From NCBI GenBank assembly GCA_002432025.1, contig DJFE01000002.1:1-6896 (forward strand): a stretch of DNA of 6,896 nucleotides. Reading direction: 5' to 3'. Both the position numbers and the translations under genes were made by a program. Numbering within the stretch: position 1 is the first letter of the stretch; the number at the start of each line of letters is the position of its first letter. Positions 1 to 5,041 of this stretch are shown piece by piece. This DNA is from Candidatus Avelusimicrobium stercoris (lineage in GTDB: Bacteria; Elusimicrobiota; Elusimicrobia; Elusimicrobiales; Elusimicrobiaceae). The notes below the pieces were generated by a model. It was not told where the DNA came from. It saw only the letters and a program-made list of their open reading frames with translations, and ran no database searches.

Positions 1-44
1 GACTAGCGACACAATCGGTAGAGGCTGAAACCTATTAATAGACC
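1..44. repeat. possible decayed third copy of the hairpin repeat
   Basis: This stretch contains a CGGTAGAGGCTGAAACC segment (16-32) that lines up with CGGTAAAGGCGGCAATCC in the copy at 120-183. It is followed by an A/T-rich CCTATTAATA tail resembling the tails of the two good copies. The GCCGCC/GGCGGC stem is not preserved here and about 10 bases seem to be missing. The match could be chance, and the unit is cut by the window edge. Confidence 0.3.
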
Positions 45-49
45 CCGTA

Positions 50-112
50 CAGAAACCTTACGGGGTGCCGCCTAGCGGTATGGCGGCAATTCAGGATGAC
101 CTACTTATTTAA
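50..112. repeat. hairpin repeat, copy 1
   Basis: This 63-base unit begins CAGAAAC and ends TTATTTAA. By hand alignment it matches the unit at 120-183 at about 52 of 64 columns with one single-base gap. It contains a perfect inverted repeat, TGCCGCC at 66-72 and GGCGGCA at 82-88, around a nine-base loop holding AGCGGTA. A second perfect stem, ACCCCGTA (42-49) with TACGGGGT (59-66), straddles its left edge, so two hairpins abut at position 66. No open reading frame or T-tract explains it. It could be a REP/MITE-like intergenic palindrome or a structured RNA; the strand of any transcript is unknown. Confidence 0.7.
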
Positions 113-119
113 TACTGCC

Positions 120-183
120 CAGAAACACTACGAGGGGCCGCCAAGCGGTAAAGGCGGCAATCCAAGATGAGTTCCTTATTTAA
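120..183. repeat. hairpin repeat, copy 2
   Basis: This is a 64-base direct copy of the unit at 50-112, starting 70 bases after it. The stem GCCGCC (137-142) and GGCGGC (153-158) is unchanged and the loop keeps AGCGGTA, while the flanks carry most of the differences. The left-hand CCCCGT/ACGGGG stem of copy 1 has decayed here. Retention of the stem and loop core while flanks drift is what one expects of a folded element, though two copies are too few to prove it. Confidence 0.7.
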
Positions 184-187
184 CAAC

Positions 188-218
188 AAAAACCCCGGGG
201 AAAGAAATCCACCGGGGT
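188..218 (-). terminator. rho-independent terminator of the secreted-protein gene
   Basis: Read leftward, a perfect 7 bp stem ACCCCGG (218-212) and CCGGGGT (198-192) is followed directly by TTTT and a T-rich GTTGTT stretch. Two more G:C pairs (199-200 with 209-210) can extend the stem past a bulged base. It lies 25 bases beyond the stop codon of the leftward gene at 243. There is no T-tract in the rightward direction, so it serves the leftward transcript. Confidence 0.85.
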
Positions 219-242
219 AGAAAATTATCCAGTCAAACTGCT

Positions 243-1199
243 TTATTTTTGCGGAGTATGCGGGTCAAAGCGGTGTTTGTAATATGCTACAAACTTATCC
301 CACACAGCACGAACCGCCGGCTTATCCGCAAACCGAGAAGACATCTCCTCCAATTTGCCGACAAACAATTCACGCACTTGGCGCGGAGACTGCAAACTGT
401 TGTAAGCCGCTTCCTCGGCCGATACGCGGGCGCAGAACAAAAGCGTTTCTTTTATCTGACCGTAATACTCCACTTCGTCCGTACCGATAACGGGCCCCAT
501 ATCGCGCAAGCCGGTGCGGACCTCGCGGTACAAAAGCGCCGAGTAAAACTCGTGCGTATTAACCGTTGGAGCAAACACGCCTTGCATCAAAATCTTCAAA
601 AAGCGAACTCTGTCCGCCGACGGTAAAAGGGGCAAAAAGTGATCGTTTAACCGCTGGGCCGTAGCCTCGCCCAAAAGCGCGCGGAAATTGGGGTTGTCGT
701 CCATAATTTTAGTTCCCGCAGAATATTGGTAGCGATTGCGGAATTCCTGCTCCGCTTGGTTTTGGGCAACGCGCAGTTCGTATTCCAACGCGAGCAAATA
801 GGTGTAACTGAGTTTCATCCCCGAGCGGATACGCTGGGATAAAACCAACATACACGGGCTTAATTTATTGGTGTTTTGGTCCTGCATTTTAAAGAGAGCC
901 TTGGACACTTCACGCGTGAGCGCATTGGACACTTCCGTATGGATTTTTCCGTCCTTTAAAAGCGGTGCCAAAGCCCCGCGAGAAGGCAGTACGGAAGCGA
1001 AACGCGCCAAAATCTGGCGTTCCGGCGTGGCTTCCACCAAATGCTGTAAGGCCTTTTCTTCCGCAGGAACAGCCACCCTAGGAGTGCGGGCCAAAATCTT
1101 CCTTACCCCTTTAACGGATTTAAGCGGATTTTTCTGCGCAAAAGCCGCCGTAGGAATTAACAAACCTGCTAAAAATAAAATAAATAATTTTTTACCCAT
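243..1199 (-). CDS. secreted protein of unknown function, Sec signal peptide
   Basis: I do not recognise this 318-residue protein. It starts MGKKLF, with a basic n-region, a hydrophobic stretch (about residues 5-16) and a likely signal peptidase I site after PTAAFA (residue 21), so the mature protein should be periplasmic or exported. The mature part is rich in charged and leucine residues, looks largely alpha-helical and has no further membrane span. It has only two cysteines in the mature part (C116, C256), which could pair. The frame stays open 22 codons further up to a TTG at 1265, but that extension would bury the signal peptide and lies against the upstream terminator, so the ATG at 1199 is preferred. 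No strong Shine-Dalgarno is visible for it. It sits between two leftward terminators (1273-1298 and 188-218), so it is probably a single-gene transcript, although I see no convincing promoter. That it is a real gene is likely; its role is unknown. Confidence 0.8.
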   Translation of the reverse strand: MGKKLFILFLAGLLIPTAAFAQKNPLKSVKGVRKILARTPRVAVPAEEKALQHLVEATPERQILARFASVLPSRGALAPLLKDGKIHTEVSNALTREVSKALFKMQDQNTNKLSPCMLVLSQRIRSGMKLSYTYLLALEYELRVAQNQAEQEFRNRYQYSAGTKIMDDNPNFRALLGEATAQRLNDHFLPLLPSADRVRFLKILMQGVFAPTVNTHEFYSALLYREVRTGLRDMGPVIGTDEVEYYGQIKETLLFCARVSAEEAAYNSLQSPRQVRELFVGKLEEMSSRFADKPAVRAVWDKFVAYYKHRFDPHTPQK

Positions 1200-1272
1200 A
1201 CTTATATTTTGCAAAACTAACAGCCCAAATAACAGGGCCCTTGGACCCACTTTTATATAGGGCAAAGGACCT

Positions 1273-1298
1273 AAAAAAGAGGGACCTGGTAAGGTCCC
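1273..1298 (-). terminator. rho-independent terminator of the NAD/aminotransferase operon
   Basis: Read leftward, GGGACCT (1298-1292), a TACC loop and AGGTCCC (1287-1281) form a perfect 7 bp stem, followed by TCTTTTTT (six T at 1278-1273). It begins seven bases after the aminotransferase stop codon. It separates the operon from the secreted-protein gene downstream. Confidence 0.88.
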
Positions 1299-1305
1299 CC
1301 GCTGG

Positions 1306-2511
1306 TTACAGATTATCTTTAATGGTTTGCGCGAGACGCTTTAAACCTTCTACCATTTGTTCCTTAGTGGGATAAGAAAAGTTTAAGCGCATATCGTTAA
1401 ACACATCGGCCTGCGGATAGAAATCCACCCCCGCCACATAGGCTACTTTATTTTCAATAGCCTTGGGCAGCAAGTCCGTGGCGTTCATATGTTTGGGCAA
1501 GGTAAGCCACAGGAAGAGGCCGCCCTCGGGGCGCGTCCAGGAAACATTTTTTGGCATATATTTTGCCAAGGTTTCCAACATCAAATCGCGTTTTTCGCGG
1601 TAGGCCGCAATGATTTCTTTGACGTGCTGCATCAGCATCCCGCTGCGAAGGTATTCGCCCGTAGCCAACTGCAAAATGGGCGAGGTGCACAAGTCCATCG
1701 CCTGTTTTAAAATGACATATTTTCGGATGACGTCTTCCGGTCCGATAATGTAGCCCAAGCGGAAGCCCGGCACAAATACCTTAGAGAACGTAAACATCGT
1801 AATCACGTTGCCGCGGCCGTTATCCAGCGCGTAAAAGGTGCGCGGGGAAGTGCCTTCAAAGCGGACTTGGCGGTATGGAGAGTCTTCCAAAATAAAGGTA
1901 TTATATTTTTGGGCAATTTCCAAAATTTGCACACGGCGGTCTTCGGGAATAGTCGTACCCGTGGGGTTTTGGAAATCGGGCACCAAGTAGATAAATTTGC
2001 ACTGTTTGCCTTGGGCCTTTAACGCGGCCAGTTTGGCTTCCAAATCCTCGGGCAAAATGCCGTATGCGTCGCTTTCCGCGCCCGTAATATCCGCACCCGC
2101 CACGTGGAACGCCTGCAACGCGCCCAAATAAGTGGGGCAAGCGGTAATAATGCTGTCGCCGGGGTTTACGAACAGGCGCGCCGTCATATCCAACGCCTGC
2201 TGGGAGGCAGACACCACCATCATTTGGTCGGTGGTTACGTCAATATTTTCGGTCTCTTTTAAGAGTTTTACCAGTTCCGTGCGCAGTTCCATTTGCCCTT
2301 CGGTCGTGCCGTACTGCAACGCCTGTTTGGGGGTCTTTGTCAATACGTCTTGCATAATATCGGCAATTTCGTGCGTGGGGAACAATTCCGGGGCCGGTAA
2401 CCCCCCCGCGAACGAAATAATATCCGGGCGGGCAATCACCTTCAAAAGTTCTCTAATGGCAGAAGCCTTGGAGCGGCTTACCACTTGGGAAAACAACTTA
2501 TTGTAATTCAT
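1306..2511 (-). CDS. class I/II PLP-dependent aminotransferase (LysN/2-aminoadipate transaminase-like)
   Basis: This 401-residue fold-type I aminotransferase transfers an amino group between an amino acid and a 2-oxo acid in the cytoplasm. The Schiff-base lysine is K244 in TFSK, with R251 nearby for the PLP phosphate. N182 (QNPTG), D210 and Y213 (EDSPY) contact the cofactor, and R375 (MRLNF) should bind the substrate carboxylate. The N-terminal FAGGLPAPELFP (34-45), QYGTTEG (66-72) and SASQQALD (101-108) are typical of the LysN/MocR-type subgroup that accepts 2-aminoadipate, aromatic and branched-chain amino acids; there is no DNA-binding domain. Length is normal for the family. It is the last gene of the leftward operon, 28 bases after nadC, with its own GGGAG ribosome site. 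Actual substrate cannot be read from sequence, and a role in NAD synthesis is not established. Confidence 0.92.
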   Translation of the reverse strand: MNYNKLFSQVVSRSKASAIRELLKVIARPDIISFAGGLPAPELFPTHEIADIMQDVLTKTPKQALQYGTTEGQMELRTELVKLLKETENIDVTTDQMMVVSASQQALDMTARLFVNPGDSIITACPTYLGALQAFHVAGADITGAESDAYGILPEDLEAKLAALKAQGKQCKFIYLVPDFQNPTGTTIPEDRRVQILEIAQKYNTFILEDSPYRQVRFEGTSPRTFYALDNGRGNVITMFTFSKVFVPGFRLGYIIGPEDVIRKYVILKQAMDLCTSPILQLATGEYLRSGMLMQHVKEIIAAYREKRDLMLETLAKYMPKNVSWTRPEGGLFLWLTLPKHMNATDLLPKAIENKVAYVAGVDFYPQADVFNDMRLNFSYPTKEQMVEGLKRLAQTIKDNL

Positions 2512-2517
2512 CTGCTA

Positions 2518-2522
2518 CTCCC
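2518..2522 (-). promoter_or_regulatory. ribosome binding site of the aminotransferase
   Basis: Read leftward this is GGGAG, six bases before the ATG at 2511. It supports that start and suggests the gene is translated on its own rather than only by coupling to nadC. Confidence 0.7.
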
Positions 2523-2539
2523 AATCTTATAATAATCGC

Positions 2540-3373
2540 TTAACTAATATATTGTACAATTTTTAGGCTCAAATCTTTCGCCGGGACCGAGTGCGTAAGC
2601 GCCCCCATAGAAATTACATCCGGGCGGACTGCGCAGTAGGCCTCTAAATTGGTTTTATTTACGCCGCCGGAAACCTCAATAATGGCGCGTCCGGCAATTT
2701 CTTTTTTGCACACGGCAATTTGTTCGGGCGTCATATTGTCAAGCATAATGATATCCGCCCCGGCGTTTAAGGCTTCCTTTACCTCGTCTAAGGTCGTGGT
2801 TTCCACCTCTACCTTGGGCGTATGGCCGATAACGTCCTTAATCTTTTTGACGGCCGCCGTAATGGAACCCGCCGCCGCAATGTGGTTATCCTTAATCATC
2901 ACGCTGTCGGCCAGGCTAATGCGGTGGTTGCGTGCGCCGCCAATGCGTACCGCGTATTTATCCAAACGCCGCAAGCCGGGCTGGGTTTTACGCGTATCCA
3001 CAATCATTACGCCGTATTTTTTGCCGATGGCCGCATATTCGCGCGAGGCGGTGGCAATACCGCTCATCCGCTGCATAAAGTTAAGCGCGGTCCGTTCGGC
3101 CTTTAAAATAGACAAAGTGCGCCCCGTCAGTTCCAGTACCACTTCGCCCTTCTTCACGTCGTCGCCGTCCTTTTTAAGCGGCGTAAAAACGACCTCCGGG
3201 TCCACCGCGTGGAACACGGTTTTGGCTACGTCCATACCGCACAGCACCAAGTCTTCCTTGGCGCGGATAGCGGCCTTGGCCCGGTTTTCGGGCGTAAAAA
3301 TAGTGTCCGAGGTGATATCCCCCAAACTTAAATCTTCCAGTAAGGCAAGTTCAATAATTTTATCTAGTATCAT
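2540..3373 (-). CDS. nadC: nicotinate-nucleotide pyrophosphorylase (quinolinate phosphoribosyltransferase)
   Basis: The 277-residue enzyme converts quinolinate and PRPP to nicotinate mononucleotide, CO2 and pyrophosphate in the cytoplasm, joining de novo synthesis to the common NAD pathway. The N-terminal EDLSLGDITS (13-22) and the ERTALNFMQRMSGIAT block (93-108) are family hallmarks. Expected active-site residues are R94, R128 and K129 (DTRKT), H150 and R151, K161 (IKDNH), E191 (VEVE), D212 (MLDN) and the glycine-rich EVSGG (233-237) that holds phosphate. The usual DTRKTTPGLR reads DTRKTQPGLR, a single substitution beside conserved residues. Length matches the family. Its ATG overlaps the nadA TGA by four bases (ATGA), and no separate Shine-Dalgarno is visible, so translation is probably coupled to nadA. 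Identification is very secure. Confidence 0.97.
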   Translation of the reverse strand: MILDKIIELALLEDLSLGDITSDTIFTPENRAKAAIRAKEDLVLCGMDVAKTVFHAVDPEVVFTPLKKDGDDVKKGEVVLELTGRTLSILKAERTALNFMQRMSGIATASREYAAIGKKYGVMIVDTRKTQPGLRRLDKYAVRIGGARNHRISLADSVMIKDNHIAAAGSITAAVKKIKDVIGHTPKVEVETTTLDEVKEALNAGADIIMLDNMTPEQIAVCKKEIAGRAIIEVSGGVNKTNLEAYCAVRPDVISMGALTHSVPAKDLSLKIVQYIS

Positions 3374-4413
3374 TTGGCAAGTTCAAACATTTTTTCAATG
3401 GCTTTTTTGGCCTGGGCCGCTATATTTTCGTCCACCGTAACCACTTGGTCGGGGCGCGGGTCAATCAGGGCTTCCAGGGTATTAATCAAACTGTTCTTCT
3501 TCATATAACTGCACACGCCGTAGGGCCAGATGAAGGTTTTGTCCGGGTGTTCGGCTTCCAAACGGTTGACGAGGCCAAACTCCGTAAGCATCCCAAACGT
3601 CTTATCGGACGACGCGGCCACATACGCGGCCATCCCCTTGGTGCTTCCCACGTAATCACACTTTTGGCAAACTTCAATGGGGCACTCTGGGTGCGCCAAC
3701 ACTTTTATACCGGGATGTTCAGCGCGCAGTTTATCCACAATTTCCGGGCGGTATTTGTCGTGCACGCAGCAGGACCCGCCGGAAGAAATAATTTTTTTAG
3801 GCGTGCCGCGGCGTTTGAGTTCGGCGTCAATATTTTGCGCCATTAACATATCGGGCACAAAAATAAGTTCGTCTCCGGGGATTTTCTGCGCAATATCAAA
3901 CACATTGCCCGATGTTACACACGAATCACACACGGCCTTTACGTCCGCAGAACTGTTAATATAGCACAAAGCCGGTACGCCGGGATGTTTTTCCCTCAGT
4001 TTTTTTACGTCTTCCCCCGTCATAGAATCGGCCAGCGTGCACCCCGCACGGCCCGCCGGGATAACCACCTTCTTGCCCGGGTTAATGATTTTGGCCGTTT
4101 CTGCCATAAACCACACGCCTGCAAAAACAATGATATCGGCGGTAGAGGAGCGCGCCTTTAACGCCAGTTCATACGAATCCCCCCGAAAATCGGCCACGCC
4201 GTAAACCAAATCGGGCGTGGTGTAGGAGTGGGCGAGAATAACGGCGTTCTGCTCTTTTTTAAAGCGGTTAATCGCCAGTACATACGGCGCGGCGGCCAAG
4301 CAGTCCTCAAACGTCCACTTGGCAGCCTTGGTTTTGGATACAGATTTAAGAAGCCCATATAATCTATGGGCTTCTTGTGTAAGTTGTGCTTCCTTATCTA
4401 ACGGCGTAAGCAT
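3370..4413 (-). CDS. nadA: quinolinate synthase, [4Fe-4S] enzyme
   Basis: The 347-residue enzyme condenses iminoaspartate with dihydroxyacetone phosphate to quinolinate, using an oxygen-sensitive [4Fe-4S] cluster. Likely cluster ligands are C125 (AGCTLADS), C215 (GSCCVH) and C301 (YGVCSYMKK), one in each of the three pseudo-symmetric domains. Other hallmarks are AHSYTTPDLV (61-70), GDSYELA (78-84), FAGVWFMAETAKI (97-109), VTSGN (166-170), HPEC (241-244) and VGSTKGM (255-261). The protein is cysteine-rich (eleven in all), with a CC pair at 215-216 and extra CxxC motifs at 162-165 and 249-252. It starts three bases after the lipoprotein stop and overlaps nadC by four bases, so the genes are co-transcribed. 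No clear Shine-Dalgarno precedes the ATG. Its substrate supplier (nadB or an aspartate dehydrogenase) is not in the window. Identification is very secure. Confidence 0.97.
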   Translation of the reverse strand: MLTPLDKEAQLTQEAHRLYGLLKSVSKTKAAKWTFEDCLAAAPYVLAINRFKKEQNAVILAHSYTTPDLVYGVADFRGDSYELALKARSSTADIIVFAGVWFMAETAKIINPGKKVVIPAGRAGCTLADSMTGEDVKKLREKHPGVPALCYINSSADVKAVCDSCVTSGNVFDIAQKIPGDELIFVPDMLMAQNIDAELKRRGTPKKIISSGGSCCVHDKYRPEIVDKLRAEHPGIKVLAHPECPIEVCQKCDYVGSTKGMAAYVAASSDKTFGMLTEFGLVNRLEAEHPDKTFIWPYGVCSYMKKNSLINTLEALIDPRPDQVVTVDENIAAQAKKAIEKMFELAK

Positions 4414-4416
4414 AAA

Positions 4417-4881
4417 TTATTGCAGGGTGTCCGGCGCAATTTCGTCGCTCGTGTAGGTGGTAGTCGTCGTGCTGGTGGACGAGGTGGACGTATTCGGCGC
4501 GGAGCCGTCTAAATAGTAAATATTGGTATTGTTAATGACCTTTTTGTTAGTGGTCGTGGATTTAGACGTACTTTTGGCGGTCGTCTTTTTGGCGGCCGAT
4601 TTTTTAACTACCTTGGCCGCGGGCTTTTTGGCCCCTCTTACCGTTTGTTCGGCAGGCGGCAGATAAGAATCCCCGCAAGCCTGCAACTCGTAGGCGGGCA
4701 AGGTGTCGTAATCGGCCTCTGGCGCCAAAAGATTATCAAATTCTTGGTCAATGATTTGGTATTTAGCATCTTTGGCGGATGCTTTATTGCGGGAATCCGC
4801 AGTTTTGGTGTTGGCGTTGCCGGAAGAGCAAGCGGCGGCGCCGAAAGCGGCGATAAAGGCCGCGAGTAAAAGTTTCTTCAT
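4417..4881 (-). CDS. small putative lipoprotein with low-complexity Lys/Ala/Thr tail
   Basis: This 154-residue protein has a lipoprotein signal peptide: MKKLLLAAFIAAFGAAAC, where C18 would be lipidated and the preceding AAA serves as a weak lipobox. The +2 residue is Ser, compatible with outer-membrane sorting by the E. coli rule. After it come a charged segment, an acidic patch (about 43-60), one more cysteine (C69 in QACGDSY), a basic Ala/Lys stretch (about 84-105), a Ser/Thr run (about 103-111), NNTNIYYLDG, and a Ser/Thr-rich tail with five consecutive Thr. No known domain is recognised. A strong AAGGAG site seven bases before the ATG and a good promoter make it the first gene of the nadA-nadC-aminotransferase operon. 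Whether it has anything to do with NAD synthesis is unknown. The Lys/Ala/Thr repeats could be a linker through peptidoglycan, which is inference. Confidence 0.8.
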   Translation of the reverse strand: MKKLLLAAFIAAFGAAACSSGNANTKTADSRNKASAKDAKYQIIDQEFDNLLAPEADYDTLPAYELQACGDSYLPPAEQTVRGAKKPAAKVVKKSAAKKTTAKSTSKSTTTNKKVINNTNIYYLDGSAPNTSTSSTSTTTTTYTSDEIAPDTLQ

Positions 4882-4888
4882 AACCCGT

Positions 4889-4894
4889 CTCCTT
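4889..4894 (-). promoter_or_regulatory. ribosome binding site of the lipoprotein gene
   Basis: Read leftward this is a full AAGGAG, seven bases before the ATG at 4881, the strongest ribosome site in the operon. It fixes the start at the signal peptide methionine. Confidence 0.85.
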
Positions 4895-4900
4895 ATTTAT

Positions 4901-4914
4901 GCGGGAAAACCCGC
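4901..4914 (-). other. small hairpin in the operon's 5' leader
   Basis: GCGGG (4901-4905) and CCCGC (4910-4914) form a perfect 5 bp stem with a four-base loop. It lies six bases upstream of the AAGGAG site and downstream of the predicted promoter, so it would be in the leader RNA. It may stabilise the message or affect initiation. No T-tract follows in either direction, so it is not a classic terminator. Confidence 0.45.
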
Positions 4915-4924
4915 GCGTTATTAA

Positions 4925-4954
4925 ATTATATATCATATTGCGCGGATTTGGAAA
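4925..4954 (-). promoter_or_regulatory. sigma70-type promoter for the lipoprotein-nadA-nadC-aminotransferase operon
   Basis: Read leftward, a perfect TATAAT (4930-4925) is preceded by TTTCCA (4954-4949), four of six matches to TTGACA, at 18 bp spacing. The start would fall near 4918, leaving a leader of roughly 35 bases that contains the 4901-4914 hairpin. The -35 overlaps a small inverted repeat, GGAAA-GAT-TTTCC (4950-4962), which could be an operator. The promoter call rests on consensus matching only. Confidence 0.6.
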
Positions 4955-4972
4955 GATTTTCCCATAGAAATT

Positions 4973-5004
4973 TTTACAGGTTTCCCCTTATATTTTAGTA
5001 CAAT
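4973..5004 (+). promoter_or_regulatory. tentative promoter for the symporter gene
   Basis: TACAAT at 4999-5004 is a good -10, 37 bases before the ATG. The best -35 candidate, TTTACA at 4973-4978, matches five of six but is 20 bp away, longer than usual, so activation or a different -35 is possible. The -10 sits inside an inverted repeat, GTACAA (4998-5003) and TTGTAC (5012-5017) with an 8-base spacer, which could bind a repressor. Confidence 0.4.
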
Positions 5005-5023
5005 AAAAAGGTTGTACCGTTTG

Positions 5024-5028
5024 GGAGG
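5024..5028 (+). promoter_or_regulatory. ribosome binding site of the symporter
   Basis: GGAGG lies 13 bases before the ATG at 5042, with GAAG continuing toward it. The spacing is a little long, but it is the only strong site near. It rules out the in-frame TTG at 5012, which lies upstream of the site itself. Confidence 0.65.
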
Positions 5029-5041
5029 AAGAAAAAACACG

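Noticed and set aside
42..158. Integron attC sites or a CRISPR array in the left-edge repeats
   Set aside because: The units are adjacent and diverged, there are no unique spacers between identical repeats, and I see no attC core R-box pair or integrase gene.
1200..1265. N-terminal extension of the secreted protein to a TTG at 1265
   Set aside because: It would place 22 residues before a textbook signal peptide and begin next to the terminator of the previous operon, with no convincing ribosome site.
1235..1265. Further GGGCCC-type palindrome and TATATAA-like promoter for the secreted-protein gene
   Set aside because: The elements are close together without a -35/-10 spacing that fits, so I could not support a promoter there.
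2649..3440. 263-codon rightward open frame antisense to nadC and the end of nadA
   Set aside because: It lies wholly opposite two certain genes, has no ribosome site or recognisable domain, and its long length comes from the codon bias of the opposite strand.
5012..5041. Upstream TTG start for the symporter at 5012
   Set aside because: The GGAGG site at 5024-5028 lies inside this extension and serves the ATG at 5042.
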